Of a stretch of 64,000 nucleotides of DNA, positions 10,306 to 20,349 are shown one piece after another. Each line of letters begins with the position of its first letter. Position 1 is the stretch's first letter. The translations under genes and the position numbers were made by a program. Source of the stretch: Euborellia annulipes (taxonomy: Eukaryota > Arthropoda > Insecta > Dermaptera > Anisolabididae); NCBI GenBank assembly GCA_023213315.1, contig JAKCPI010000416.1, positions 52,973 through 116,972 on the forward strand, given 5' to 3'. A model generated the notes under the pieces. That model was not told the origin of the DNA and did not search any database. It was given only the letters and a program-made list of their open reading frames with translations.

Positions 10306-11484
10306 GTAAAAACATTAAACAAAATAAATTCGAATAAAAAAATTTAAAAGTGCTGGACTCACAATCCTTTTAATTTAGTCATACTCAGTATATAACCCAA
10401 TATTGACATTTGTCAATTTCTATAACCTCTGGGCCATAGAAGGGTGGGGGTTTTTTGTCTTTGAGGGAGGGTTAGAGAATATTTTATAAAATAAAACTTA
10501 AAACAGCTGGGATTAGTTCTTTCGAAATGATATTTTCTTTCAAATCAAAAAACTAATAATGTCATTTAGAAATAGGGACAAGTAAGTAAACAAAAGGAGA
10601 GAGTTTTGTTTATACAATTTTGTTTGATTTTCACGTGAGAAGAGTTAGTATATTTATTTTTCTAGTGTCAAATAATGAAATCAGATTTAAAAAAAATGTT
10701 TTCGCTATAGAGCCCTAATTAGAGTAAGGTTACCAAAGGGGTTAGTAGATCTCATAGGCGCCGACTCCATGGGGTCAAAGGGGCTCGAGTTACCCCAATG
10801 CTGGGAGTGTCGATAAAAGGTCAATCAGGGCAAAATCTTAAAACACTAAACCCGTACCCACTGCGTCAATCATATTTAGGCCCCCCTAATAATTTTTAAA
10901 AGTAGGTAGATGTACAAATAAATGTTTGAGTTATTTTTTTATATACCGCCATTGGAATGGTTTTTTCTTTTTTTTTTTTAATGTTTAAAAACTTTTCTTT
11001 TACTAATAATTAAACGCAGTGCAAATTAAGTAGGTGTAAAAAAAAGTTTCCTATTAATTATTATTTTTCTTTCTTTAATTTTGTCGTTCCCGGCTAATTT
11101 TAGGATAAATTCCCACTCCCCTCTTCATTACTCAATTGATTAATTTTTCACATAATCATGTATGAAATCTTAGCCTCTTACGAAAATCAGATCCGTTTGA
11201 GAGATTAATTTCAATTCTTAAGGCTATATTAAAGGGAATTTTATATTTTATAAATAATAGACTTTATTGGGTTAAATCAGTTTAATTAAAATAAAACTAC
11301 TATAGATCTATGAATTGTAACTTGAAAAAAATTTCATTTCGAGTCAAGTATAGTAAGGGCAAGTAGGAGTGGCCTTTAAAATTTGTATTTCAAATAACTT
11401 GAATAAATATTCTTAAACCAAAACCACTAAAAAATTTAAAATTTTTAATAAGAAACACTTTAAAATTCTGGAATTTAGGCTTTC
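10306..11484. other. Intergenic DNA with a GC-richer repeat fragment
   Basis: At about 10755-10890 lies a GC-richer block (GGCGCCGACTCCATGGGGTC ... AGGCCCCCCTAATAATTTTT) of the kind seen at MITE ends, but I cannot delimit termini or a target duplication. The rest is AT-rich with no gene. Confidence 0.35.
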
Positions 11485-11758
11485 ACAGTTAATAAAATAA
11501 TTTGATTTTCGGTTTAAACTGTGGTTTATTTGTAAAAATTACAAAGTTTCGGTTACTCATTCTGTGAACTTCTTCAGGTAAATTCCAGTCACAGATGTTA
11601 TTAAAAAAAACCGCATTGAAAAATTCAAATGAGATTGTCACAGATGTAACAAACTTAGCTGAATTATACCTGAAGAAGGACACAGAATGAGTGGCCAAAA
11701 CGTTGTAGTTTTTACAAATAAATCCGAAAATCAAATTCTTTTATTTTAAGGAATTTTT
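11485..11758. mobile_element. Palindromic element of the hammerhead class, decayed
   Basis: Outer arms pair (GATTTTCGGTTT near 11502 with its partner in TCCGAAAATCAAATTC near 11723). Each arm holds CTGAAGAA followed by an imperfect stem and GAAAC or AAAAC. The element resembles the clearer copies at 14762, 27788, 45045 and 56633. Its limits are approximate. Confidence 0.5.
11540..11577 (-). ncRNA. Decayed hammerhead-ribozyme-like motif
   Basis: The minus strand has CTGAAGA (11571-11577), GAAAC and a GTA triplet in the correct order. Helix II pairs only weakly here (GTT/AAC). The opposite arm (about 11671-11712 plus) shows a better helix (GGACAC/GTGGCC) but has lost the G of GAAA. Each arm preserves what the other lost, which indicates descent from an intact motif. 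Confidence 0.4.
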
Positions 11759-12035
11759 CAATGCGGTTTTTTAATGAATTAAATTTATTAGAAAATTTTT
11801 TAGTTTTTCTGATTAATTAATAATATATTAATAATATAATTCATTTTTTTTTTTTTTAATTTAAAAAAGAAAAAAATTATTGAATTTTAGAATTATTATT
11901 TATATCTAGGAGTAAAATTCTCCAGGCCAATAAGAGCCGGCTTATATGTGTACTTTTTCTTAACTTATGTTTGAATTAAAATTTCTCTTAAGTGGCTAAT
12001 TCAAAGATCTTAGTTATTTAATGAATGATGCCCAA

Positions 12036-12185
12036 CTCCTCAACAACCATTTTTCGGCAAGGGTGTAGGAAGGGAAAAACAAAAACAAAGTTTTTTTATT
12101 TTTCCAATTGAGTTTTATTCCTAATATTTCGAAGAGCATTTATGCCTTCGACACCCTTGCCGAAAAATCCACGTGGTTGAGAAGT
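12036..12185. repeat. Inverted repeat, about 30-bp arms
   Basis: CAACCATTTTTCGGCAAGGG (near 12042) pairs with ACCCTTGCCGAAAAATCCAC (near 12152), and the outer TCCTCAAC with GTTGAGAA. The loop is about 80 bp. It may be a small foldback transposon. No target duplication was identified. Confidence 0.6.
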
Positions 12186-12189
12186 TTCG

Positions 12190-13259
12190 GTCTAAATTAT
12201 AAATTCTATAATAAAAGAGAAGTTTAGATTTTTCTAATGAGCGTCCGCCTATGTACTAATACTTCTCAAGTAGAGACTAAAAAGATTAATATATATTAAT
12301 TATATTTAATTATTGAAATTTTTACTAATATATTATATATAATAATCTATTATCTTATATTAGAATTTCTTGCTAATTTCTTATATAAAAACAAAAGATG
12401 AGAATATAAAATTTTCTCTAATGTTCTTGTGTTATATTATACTAGTAAGATGACTCTGTTTTGTCTAATTCCAAGTGTGACAGATGATATATTATAACAT
12501 TTTCTAGAGTATATTTGAGAGGCCTTATCAGCCCTCCTGAGTACCTGCTTATTCTCCACTAATAGAAATTTTTAGATCGAAAATAGCCTCACGTTTTAAA
12601 ATATTAAAATTCTACATATACGGATAAAGTAGGTTGCTATGGTTTCATATACTTAAAAGGAAAAATTTTCCTAATTTATTTAACTAGTTGTTATTACAAC
12701 AGAAAAATTATTTAACAAAAATATTCGGTCTTCTCTACCAACCCCTCCGAGCTCTTGATTTATTTCACACACCTTAAACTTCCTGAATTCTATAAACTAT
12801 TAAAATATCTGAATAGAAATAAAGTTCCTTCGTAATTTTCTCTTTAGTTTTGAAAGAATAACTTTCAAATATTTAATTAAACCACTCATTGTTTCTATTA
12901 ATTAGAAAAGTTTTGTTATATATCTCGTTATTATATAAGTGAAATTATTTGGGTAATAAATTTCTACTATTGAAATGGCAAATTAGTTCTAGATTTTTAA
13001 ACTTTAATAAATATGTCCTCCCAGGAAACGATCTTCTCCATAATTTAGATTTGTATATAATAACGACGTAAAGAGGGTATATCAAGTGTGACAATTTCCT
13101 TGGCTCAAGTTTATAGAAAAATATATAATAGTGTATCGCTATTAAACTGGGAAATGTGGAGGGGGCGCTTTTTTCAAGAATAAAACGAGCTAAAAAAAAG
13201 TCATTGTTGGATAAACTTATGTCTATATGTAATTTTGATATAAAAATATTGATTTTTTT
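12190..13259. other. AT-rich intergenic DNA
   Basis: No gene is seen. A GC-richer tag, GTGGAGGGGGCGCTTTTTTC (near 13156), resembles internal parts of hAT MITEs but stands alone. Confidence 0.35.
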
Positions 13260-13289
13260 TTTAACTTAATTAAATGGCCGTCGGAAAAC

Positions 13290-13515
13290 CCATAATATAA
13301 TAATAATAAATAATATATAAAAAAAAATTATTTTTAATGTAATATTTTAAAAATGAATACTTAAAAATTTGATTTGTATTTATATTCTAGCAAACAAGTA
13401 CAAAATTTGCCTTTAAATTACCGAAATTAAGAAAAAAATTTAGTGCTGTGCGACCAGTCACTCCATATTACCCCCCCCCCCCCGAGAAACACCCCTAAAT
13501 CCGCCCTTGAGTACT
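13290..13515. mobile_element. MITE fragment ending CCGCCCTTG
   Basis: It contains GTGCTGTGCGACCAGTCACT followed by a C14 tract and CCTAAATCCGCCCTTGAG. The combination with upstream ATTTGATTTGTATTTATATT is shared with 39530-39720 and partly with 39841-39985 and 29130-29200, so it is a dispersed family. CCGCCCTTG matches the hAT-type terminus of the 86-bp element at 39359. Confidence 0.5.
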
Positions 13516-13518
13516 ATT

Positions 13519-13998
13519 AGGGCGATTGGAATTAAATTCCTGCCCATGCTTGCGACATGTATACTTAACTCAAGTATAAAATTTGAGTATCGAGACTTCT
13601 TTCCCTATTGAGTTATTTAATTTAATCCACATTTTTTTTTTTTTTTTTTTTTTTATTTCAGTTGCAATTGATTCAAATGATTGTGAAAATGACGTAAATT
13701 CAAGCTAAAAGGGAATCGCCTCCTTTTAATGGCAATTTCAAGAAAAGCAATAAAACAGCCATTTAAAAGCAATAAAATCTCTTTCAGAGAAATTTAGGTA
13801 AATGTTTTGATATTTTAACTGGAATCGATCTTCTTGAAATCTAAGATTTTTTCACAATAAATTAAATCAATTTCAAGTGAAATATCAAAAAATGGGTTAA
13901 CGGGAATTACTCAAAAACGAAAAAACTCTCGATACTCAAATTTTATACTTAAGCCAAGCACCTATGTCGCAAGTATTTCAAGAAATTCCAATCACATC
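13519..13998. repeat. Inverted repeat with about 75-bp arms
   Basis: CGATTGGAATTAAATTCCTG and CTTGCGACATG plus TATAAAATTTGAGTATCGAG (13519-13592) pair with CTCGATACTCAAATTTTATA and CATGTCGCAAG-like sequence plus GAAATTCCAATCAC (13927-13997). The loop of about 330 bp contains poly(T) and no ORF. The right arm abuts a DH fragment (ATCGGCCAAAAAGTACTAGT, 13999-14140). Confidence 0.65.
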
Positions 13999-14154
13999 GG
14001 CCAAAAAGTACTAGTATTTTTACAGTTTTTTTCGATTTCTCAAAATTCGCTCTAAAGATTTTAATTAAAATTCAAAAATCAATTATTTTTTAGATGCTCT
14101 TTTAAAAAGTATATCAGTAAAACTTTACGAGAATATTGTTTAAGTACACTTAAC

Positions 14155-14320
14155 GCTGCGAATCAACCCAGGGGGGTTTGATCCTCCAGGAAGCTCTGGC
14201 ATTCATTACTCTGAGGAAAGGGGCATATATCGCACTGATCTTCCGGTGTGCCCTTTGATCGATGTTAGGAGCCTAAAATGACCAGAAGACTTAAAAAAAA
14301 AAAAAGAAAAAAAACTCATA
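14155..14320 (+). mobile_element. Possible retroposon with A-rich tail
   Basis: A GC-richer block containing GGGGTTTGATCCTCCAGGAA (box-B-like) and CTGATCTTCCGGTGTGCCC ends in a tract of A with interspersed G (14291-14313). The form suggests a SINE, but box A and target duplications were not found. Confidence 0.3.
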
Positions 14321-14440
14321 CTTAAAAAAATTATCGATACTTGCTGGTATCGATACTTTCCTATCGATAAAATACCAAGTACAAGTATCGATGCTTTATA
14401 TTCGATACCACATCCCTATTTATAATTTGTTTACAGACCT
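14321..14440. mobile_element. hAT-like terminus fragment
   Basis: Repeated ATCGATAC motifs end in ATACCACATCCCTA, the complement of TAGGGATGTGGTAT, a common hAT terminal form. No partner terminus was found. Confidence 0.3.
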
Positions 14441-14876
14441 TATGATGGCCCTCTGAGACCATCAGGGGTATTTTTTGACTGGTCGTCAAAAATTAAAATT
14501 TTCAAAAAAGATAAAATTATTTTTATTATTTTCGCCGTTCAACTGAAGCCTATTATATTAATGAAATTAGAATATCATTGACTCGAAAATATCTAGCATA
14601 CACGATGGTAACTGCGTCACCATTTTAGACGCCTGCTAAGGCTGCAACCTCACAAGAGAGGTAAAAGGCTATTTAACAAATATTAACTGGGCAGAGAGCT
14701 TTGTTTGAAAAAGATTTTCAATCAACGATCAATTAGACTGTTCGTTAGCCAGTCAATATATAAGATTTAAACTTTCGACCGTTGGTTCTCGTTGAAAAAT
14801 TTTGTAAATTAAAATTAAATATACAAATTAAACACTAGGTTATTTGTTTCAAAGGTTTTATTAATTAAAAAATTAA

Positions 14877-14920
14877 CACTTGATACGTATTTCGACAATT
14901 TCTTGTCATCATCAGAAGTG
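14877..14920 (-). ncRNA. Hammerhead ribozyme motif, structurally complete
   Basis: On the minus strand stem I is CACUU/AAGUG (5 bp, perfect). The core CUGAUGA follows, then a single U, helix II GACAA-GAAA-UUGUC, GAAA, a self-complementary helix III UACGUA, and the NUH triplet AUC after which cleavage would occur. The tiny palindromic helix III suggests activity as a dimer, as for short-stem III hammerheads. The extra U between the core and helix II occurs in all copies here. Activity is inferred, not shown. Confidence 0.7.
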
Positions 14921-15003
14921 ATTACATTCTAATACATGAAAGTAGATACAGTATGTATCTACTGGTACTATGCTGTATCTACTTTCATGTATTAGAATGT
15001 AAT

Positions 15004-15047
15004 CACTTCTGATAATGACAAGAAATTGTCGAAATACATATCAAGTG
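15004..15047 (+). ncRNA. Hammerhead motif, mutated partner arm
   Basis: Same layout as 14877-14920, but the core reads CUGAUAA (G to A at the invariant CUGANGA position) and helix III reads UACAUA, no longer self-complementary. It is predicted inactive. Confidence 0.6.
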
Positions 15048-15129
15048 TTAATTTTTTAATTAATAAAACCTTTCAAACAAATAACCTAGTGTTTAATTTG
15101 TATATTTAATTTTAATTCAGTCAATATAT

Positions 15130-15639
15130 CGTTTATTTGGCCGGCGACCTAAGATAAAGGCAGTCTGCCGTGAAGGTCCTGGTTCGACTCCAGGGGGCGC
15201 AATTTTGCCCAATTATAAGCACAAACACATCTCGCAAATTTACTACCTTAAACGTTATATAGACTGGATAAAGAACATTCTAATTGATCTTTGATCTTTA
15301 TCTAGCTAGTAAAAATATAAAATTTTGAATTTAATTCAATCTTTTTTGTTTCTCTGTTGATATCGCCTATAAGTATATTGTTCGCCCCCCTCCCCCTGTT
15401 AGTATGTTTGCCCCAATCATGCCCTCCCCTCTGAGAATGAGCTGGCGGCGTCAAAATTTTTCTGGCTTATTTAACGATCCACCTATAAAATGTTTTCGCT
15501 CCTGATTATTTTTTTTTATTATTATTATAAAAAATATTCAAGAAATAACTAGATATTTAAATTTATTCTTTTTCTATAAAAGTTTTATGCTTGGTCGTAG
15601 CTTCTCGGAATAAGAGAGAAAAGAAAGTGTAGTCAATTT
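15130..15639. other. Intergenic DNA with a box-B-like sequence
   Basis: GGTCCTGGTTCGACTCCAGG (near 15175) resembles a tRNA T-arm/box B with flanking GGCAGTCTGCCGTGA, but no convincing box A precedes it. The remainder is AT-rich with no gene. Confidence 0.35.
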
Positions 15640-15828
15640 TTTTTTTTTTTTTTTCTTTAAAAATATTACGTACGTTTCGGCTTCGATTAAAGCCATCTTC
15701 GGAGCTTTGAGTTGTTATTAGTGTTACAGTGAAAAATAATATATGTGTATAACTACAACAGCTCCGAAGATGACTTTAATGCGTCGAAATGTAATATTTT
15801 TAATGATAAAATTTTGGGATGCATTTTA
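15640..15828. mobile_element. Palindromic element of the hammerhead class, degenerate
   Basis: Arms AAAATATTACGTACGTTTCG (near 15658) and CGTCGAAATGTAATATTTTT (near 15782) surround a short loop. The left arm on the minus strand gives CCGAAGA, U, GGCUU-UAAUCG-AAGCC, GAAA, CGUACG, GUA. This is a hammerhead layout except that the second core base is C instead of U. The right arm shares the change. It is likely inactive. Confidence 0.5.
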
Positions 15829-16131
15829 TTTATTTAGATACTATATGAATAAACAAATTCAAATCTACAAATTTCATAAATTTTTCTTTTATACAATTTT
15901 TTTTTTAATTGTTCACTAATCCAATCGTATTAGTATTACTTCTATTAAAATTATGTTACACAAACAAATATCTGGTTTACTTAAAACCGTGTTTTAAAAT
16001 GATTTTAAATATTAATGGTTTGTTAGGTCTTAATATTTTTTTAATCCCAGGACAAAAATTATTATTTTCTAACTAATTCAAATATTTTATGCAAAGAACT
16101 TATGGTATCAGAAGCATGTTTTTTCCTCTTT
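15829..16131. other. AT-rich intergenic DNA
   Basis: I see nothing beyond low-complexity A/T-rich sequence. Confidence 0.4.
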
Positions 16132-16260
16132 AACATTTTTTTTAGACGAACGGTTGAGAAGTGCATTCTCTCGCTTTAACAGAATTTGTTTTTCATTAAG
16201 TACTCTACATACAAAAATTTTCGTTCAAATCGGTGACAAAATGGCTATGCACTCCCCTTG
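16132..16260. mobile_element. Solitary arm of the 9913 foldback MITE family
   Basis: GACGAACGGTTGAGAAGTGC, TTTTTCATTAAGTACT and GCACTCCCCTTG match the right arm of 9913-10302. TTA follows the end, consistent with a TWA-type target. The left arm and tRNA-like core are missing. Confidence 0.75.
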
Positions 16261-16269
16261 TTAGCTAAA

Positions 16270-17108
16270 TTAAGAGACTAACCAACTTATTAAACTAAAA
16301 GCACATTGGATATAATATCCGAGTAGCCATCAGGAGAAATCTCTCAACGGTTCTGTTAATAATACAAGAAAGGTATGGAGGAAAAATTTGTCAATTAATA
16401 TGAAAATTTGCCAATTTGGTCAATAAAAAAAATGACCGAAAAAGTTTGGAAACCGCTGGTCTAAGAGATAAGGAGAAAAAAGAAGTGACAAAGCTTATTT
16501 TATTAAAAGAGGAAGTTGATTTTTGCGGTGTTGATGTATGTATGACATTCGAATTGGAGCATCACTACTATTGCCAAAACAAATTAGCACCCGGAAATGA
16601 CAACATTAATAGTAAATAAAATTAAATCGATGGTAAATAACTTACAGATGGTAGAAGTGGTACTTCGTAGAGTTTTTGAAGTTCATCATAGAGCCACATC
16701 TCGACAGCCAGTCGTTTTCGAATAAGACTCATTTGATGAGAGCCATATTTTGCTGTGAGGAACTTCTCCCGGCGTTCTTTAACTTCACCCTTTTCTGAAA
16801 AGCAGACATGGAGGCCTGCTTTAGCGGGACTTCTTTCAGCTCGGACATCCGAAGACACAATGCCATTAGAGCCAGGACCTGGAAAGGCCGCTGACACTCC
16901 GCACTCCATGTCCAAAGAAGTTCTCGCCTTAAAAATAAAACGAAACAGAAACAATCAGACTTCTCTACTATAAAAGAGAAATTGATTAATAATCTGAAGA
17001 ATTTAAGAAAGTTTTTCACTCTTGAATATGAATCACTTTGATAATTAACATTTACTTTAATTCTTTCTCCATTTAATACCAAAGGTTTTATAATAATATT
17101 TATATTTG
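16270..17108. other. Intergenic DNA, moderately GC-rich island at 16640-16930
   Basis: Overlapping ORFs exist on both strands (16622-16954 minus, 110 aa; 16755-16973 plus, 72 aa). The stretch 16640-16930 is richer in G+C than its surroundings and could be an exon or a decayed coding fragment. The minus-strand product starts MFLFRFIFKARTSL and shows no motif I know. Splice sites are ambiguous. I leave it uncalled. Confidence 0.3.
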
Positions 17109-17109
17109 A

Positions 17110-17284
17110 GGGATGGAGATATCAGCCAAATTGGAATGCTCAATGTTCAATAAAACTCCCAGAATAAGACGTTTTGGCCTGAATAACTGAAGATAGCTAA
17201 GTAAGTTCAGGCGTAACGTCTTATTCTGGGTGTTTTATTGAACCTCAAGCATTCCATATTTGCTAATATCTCCATTCCTCCATT
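17110..17284. repeat. Inverted repeat, about 75-bp arms
   Basis: GGGATGGAGATATCAGCCAA, GGAATGCTCAATGTTCAATA and CCCAGAATAAGACG pair with CGTCTTATTCTGGG, TATTGAACCTCAAGCATTCC and AATATCTCCATTCC. The loop has GCCTGAATAACTGAAGATAG. It resembles the hammerhead-class palindromes in architecture, but a ribozyme fold cannot be drawn with confidence. Confidence 0.6.
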
Positions 17285-17571
17285 GTTATCATATCACAGC
17301 CACAACTTCAAGCAATCAAGGTGTTATAATTTATATATAAATGAGGGAGTGTTTGTCTGTCCGTCTGTCACATTATGAACAAATTCCAGTGGAAATTTCA
17401 AAATAATTAGAGAGGATTGTTGAAAATTTTACTATTATTTTTACACAGTATGAATGAAGGTATATAATTCTTAATGAGCCAGATATACCAATGGTATTTT
17501 ATTATCATATAATTTCATATTCTGAGTATTGTTAAATTTAGAAAATAATTCCATACGTGAAAGTTCTATAG

Positions 17572-17862
17572 TAGGGTCCGACTGAAACCGTAACCGAAAC
17601 CGAAACTTGTATTTCCTATAAAAAATTCATATCACTTTACCTTTTTTTTTGAAATTTTTTCCGCCCTGAGGAAAATTTTTTTCCCCTTCCGTGAAAATCA
17701 TTTTACCTTTTTTTTTTGGGAGACTAAATTTTTGCCTCACCTTTTCCGCTTTTGCAAATCATTTGACGTATTTTTTTACATGTGAGTCTCATCCCATCTT
17801 TTCAGACTCAGGTTTCGGCCGGCCGAAACCGTAATCGAAACCGAATATTCGGTCGGTTCCTA
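17572..17862. mobile_element. hAT-type MITE with 8-bp target duplication
   Basis: TTCTATAG flanks both sides (17564-17571, 17863-17870). Ends are TAGGGTCCGACTGAAACCG and GGTCGGTTCCTA; internal GAAACCGTAACCGAAACCGA repeats recur inverted near the right end. It has no ORF. Confidence 0.8.
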
Positions 17863-17878
17863 TTCTATAGTTACATTT

Positions 17879-18402
17879 TACTTTCTCTGTATATATAGAG
17901 AGAAGTATTGGATTCATGTCAAAATTTTGATATCGAAATTTTGATGGAAATACATGATTTGAAGTCCTCTTAATCCAAAAAAGTGTCCGAAAGACAGAGC
18001 CTGTGAACAAAATATCTCAAGAACGAAAAGAGCTAGGAGTTTGAAATTTTATAGATTTTTTAAAAATTGGGTCTAACGATTTTGATTAAAATTCATAAAT
18101 CAATTATTTTTTAGATTTTCTTTAAAATGTATATTCTCATTTTGCCCTGAAAATTGTTTTAATCACACTTTTCTCTTGTACTTCATAGGAAAGATGGGAG
18201 AAATGGTTGCCATGATAACAAAATATAAATATTTTCCCATTTTTATAAATTTGACATCTTGAATTCTAACATATTGAACATATTTATGGCGGAAACTAAA
18301 TATATCTCGACACAAAAAAAGAGGTGTGACAATCACAGCACAAAACTTTCTTTTACCAAAGGTAAGAGAAAGTTGTGTACTGTGCGACTAGTCACATCAG
18401 AT
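17879..18402 (-). mobile_element. DH element, near-complete, reverse orientation
   Basis: The tail hairpin (TACTTTCTC...GAGAAGTA) is on the left and the head hairpin (18332-18402) on the right. Body motifs include TATTGGATTCATGTCAAAA, GGGAGAAATGGTTGCCATG and AATATTTTCCCATTTTTATA. It is shorter than the 7809 copy by internal deletion. Confidence 0.75.
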
Positions 18403-18456
18403 TTTTTTTTAAATTTGTTCCTACAAATCTTAAATTTCTCGAATCTTGATTCACAT

Positions 18457-18721
18457 CAGGGGCGTATATAGAAATTTTTTTCGGGGGGGGGGGGCACGAA
18501 CTCAAAAATTTTTCTGAGGAAAATTTTTTTTAAGAAACTATACTTTTTTCACACGAAATTTTTTGAGGAACATTTTTTCTATTGCGGAACCAAAGTTGTC
18601 CATCCTGCGGAAAAATTTGTTGCGCTGATGTCTGTATATCCCTATATATGTATATGTGTTTGGGAAATTTCGGGGGGGGGGGCCCGGGCCCCCTCGGCCC
18701 CTCCCCTTAAATACGCCCCTG
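18457..18721 (+). mobile_element. hAT MITE (CAGGGGCGTAT family), copy 1
   Basis: ATTCACAT flanks it exactly (18449-18456, 18722-18729). Ends are CAGGGGCGTATATAGAAATT and AATACGCCCCTG. G-runs and C-runs lie just inside each end. The same family occurs at 40233-40474 (reverse) and 61059-61309. Confidence 0.9.
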
Positions 18722-18729
18722 ATTCACAT

Positions 18730-19443
18730 TTTTTAAATAAATTTCGCTCGTCTTAATTCAGTTATAAATTATTTTTCTCCCATAATTTTCGATTTAATAA
18801 ATCTTTATTGTGTAAATAAAAAATATCTGTTACTCGTGTGATTTGACTTTAAACTCTCTTTCATTACGGAAATATTTTTATTTAAAACCAAATTTTCATA
18901 ATGAGACTAAAATGACGCATATAAAATATTCCGATATGAAATATACATATTTGTTTTTTTATTTAGAGCAAACAAAATTATATATTCAAATATAGATAAT
19001 AATTGTGAATTAAAATTAAAATGAGAAAGATATTAATATAAAAGTTATCTATAAAATCAATTATATTTCACGTAAATAATATCTCCCTGTTATCAGAGTA
19101 TTTATTTATTAAAAAAAAAAAATCGTCATAAAATATTCATTAAATAGCTGGCTTCAGATGACAAAACGATAGATAATAATAGATTTAAGTATTATTTATC
19201 CCTCCAATTCAATTACGTTCGACTTAAAAGCAAACATCATTGTTTTAAATTACGTTTTCGGTCTTTATTTGCACAGCGCTCTGTTTAAAAAGAATTTTTT
19301 AGGAAGTTCACAATTCAATTATTATAACTATAATAATCATGTTTTAGAACCCCGTCAATTTTGATTGAATGTTATACCGGCATTTTTTTTATTTGAATTT
19401 GATATTAGTTAAGTTTATTAATGCAATCAAATAAGTCAATTTA
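18730..19443. other. AT-rich intergenic DNA
   Basis: I see no gene, RNA or delimited repeat. Confidence 0.4.
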
Positions 19444-20343
19444 AAGTTGTATTCTGTGCTTGTCAGATTTTTTGTGTTGACGTATATTTAGTTTCCAGAA
19501 TTTTTTATTTAAAATTTTAAAATCATAATAGAAAAATATTTATATTTATTATTATTATTTATTATATTTGTTACCATTTCTCCGATCTTTCCTATGAGGC
19601 ACAAGATTAAAGAGTGCTTTAAACTATTTTGAGGGCAAAATGAGAATATACATTTTAAAGAGTATCTAAAAAATTATTGATTTATGAATTTTAATCAAAA
19701 TTGTTTAAGCAAATTTTGAGAAAATCGAAAAAAACTGAAAAAGCAAATGTGTGTGGTCATAGGACCTCCGGCAGGAATGAAGTTCCTCTCGCCTGTTCTT
19801 CAACTCAGAATATAACTTAATATGAATATTATTTAAATAGATGGAAAGCCCGCCTTCGGGGAGCTGCGCTCGCTGGAACCTCTTGCTCCCCTTTGGTAGA
19901 TAGAAGAAAATAAAGAGATGGAGAAGTTGGGCGTGGCCTCGTCAATACTTCGGCTAATCTCGCCTTCCTTCGCCTTCGCTCGGGCGCTGGGAACGCATTT
20001 TTGTTAGGAACGAGTTGTTGTTACGTTACATTTTCTCCCAATTCACCCTGCATAAGCCGCGTTAAAGAACTTCGTTCCAAAAAGGATCAGTAAAGTACTG
20101 GTACTCTTTAGCAGATTTTATTTAAAATCTTATTTTCGTGCCTCAGGCGGGTACCTAAATTAAATATAAAATTTCATCCTCATAATTCATTTCCTTCTTC
20201 CTTTATTTTCAACACACAGACAGACTAGACCTTTTTGTCCTCAAAACGTGTATTTCCATCAAAATCTGAACAGTGAACTTTTGACATGATCACAATACTT
20301 TTTCTCTATATATAGTATTAACATATCTAGATAAGAGGAAGTA
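19444..20343 (+). mobile_element. DH element with a GC-rich insertion
   Basis: A truncated head (GTTGTATTCTGTGCTTGTCA) is followed by the body and the tail hairpin (about 20297-20343). The body is interrupted after AAAACTGAAAAAG (19743) and resumes at ATCAGTAAAGTACTGGTACT (20086). Confidence 0.7.
19744..20085. mobile_element. GC-rich insertion inside the DH element
   Basis: This stretch of about 340 bp is much richer in G+C than the surrounding DNA. It contains GGAATGAAGTTCCTCTCGCC near the left and GTTAAAGAACTTCGTTCC near the right, which form a partial inverted repeat, and CGCCTTCCTTCGCCTTCGCT in the middle. I do not recognise the family. No exact target duplication could be assigned. Confidence 0.55.
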
Positions 20344-20349
20344 AAAATA

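Larger units (their letters stand above)
14762..15117. mobile_element. Palindromic Penelope-like/retrozyme element, copy 1
   Basis: A 12-bp direct repeat CAGTCAATATAT flanks it (14750-14761 and 15118-15129). After a unique extension of about 44 bp (AACTTTCGACCGTTGG...), near-perfect arms (14806-14948, 14972-15117) face each other. Each arm contains a hammerhead motif: the minus-strand one (14877-14920) is intact and the plus-strand one (15004-15047) is broken. Inverted hammerhead-bearing repeats with short target duplications are known for Penelope-like elements. There is no ORF, so it is non-autonomous. Confidence 0.7.

Noticed and set aside
12036..12185. Hammerhead motif in the short inverted repeat
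   Set aside because: CTTCGAAATATT resembles the 3' side, but no CUGANGA box lies upstream of a pairing helix.
15140..15205. tRNA gene near a GGTTCGACTCC box
   Set aside because: Only the T-arm side is convincing. No box A at the right spacing and no acceptor pairing could be found.
16622..17082. Overlapping 110-117 codon minus-strand ORFs
   Set aside because: Three frames are open at once over a GC-richer patch, no domain is recognisable, and splice or start evidence is missing.
17110..17284. Hammerhead motif in the palindrome
   Set aside because: CTGAAGA is present, but no helix II/GAAA/NUH layout can be drawn in register on either strand.
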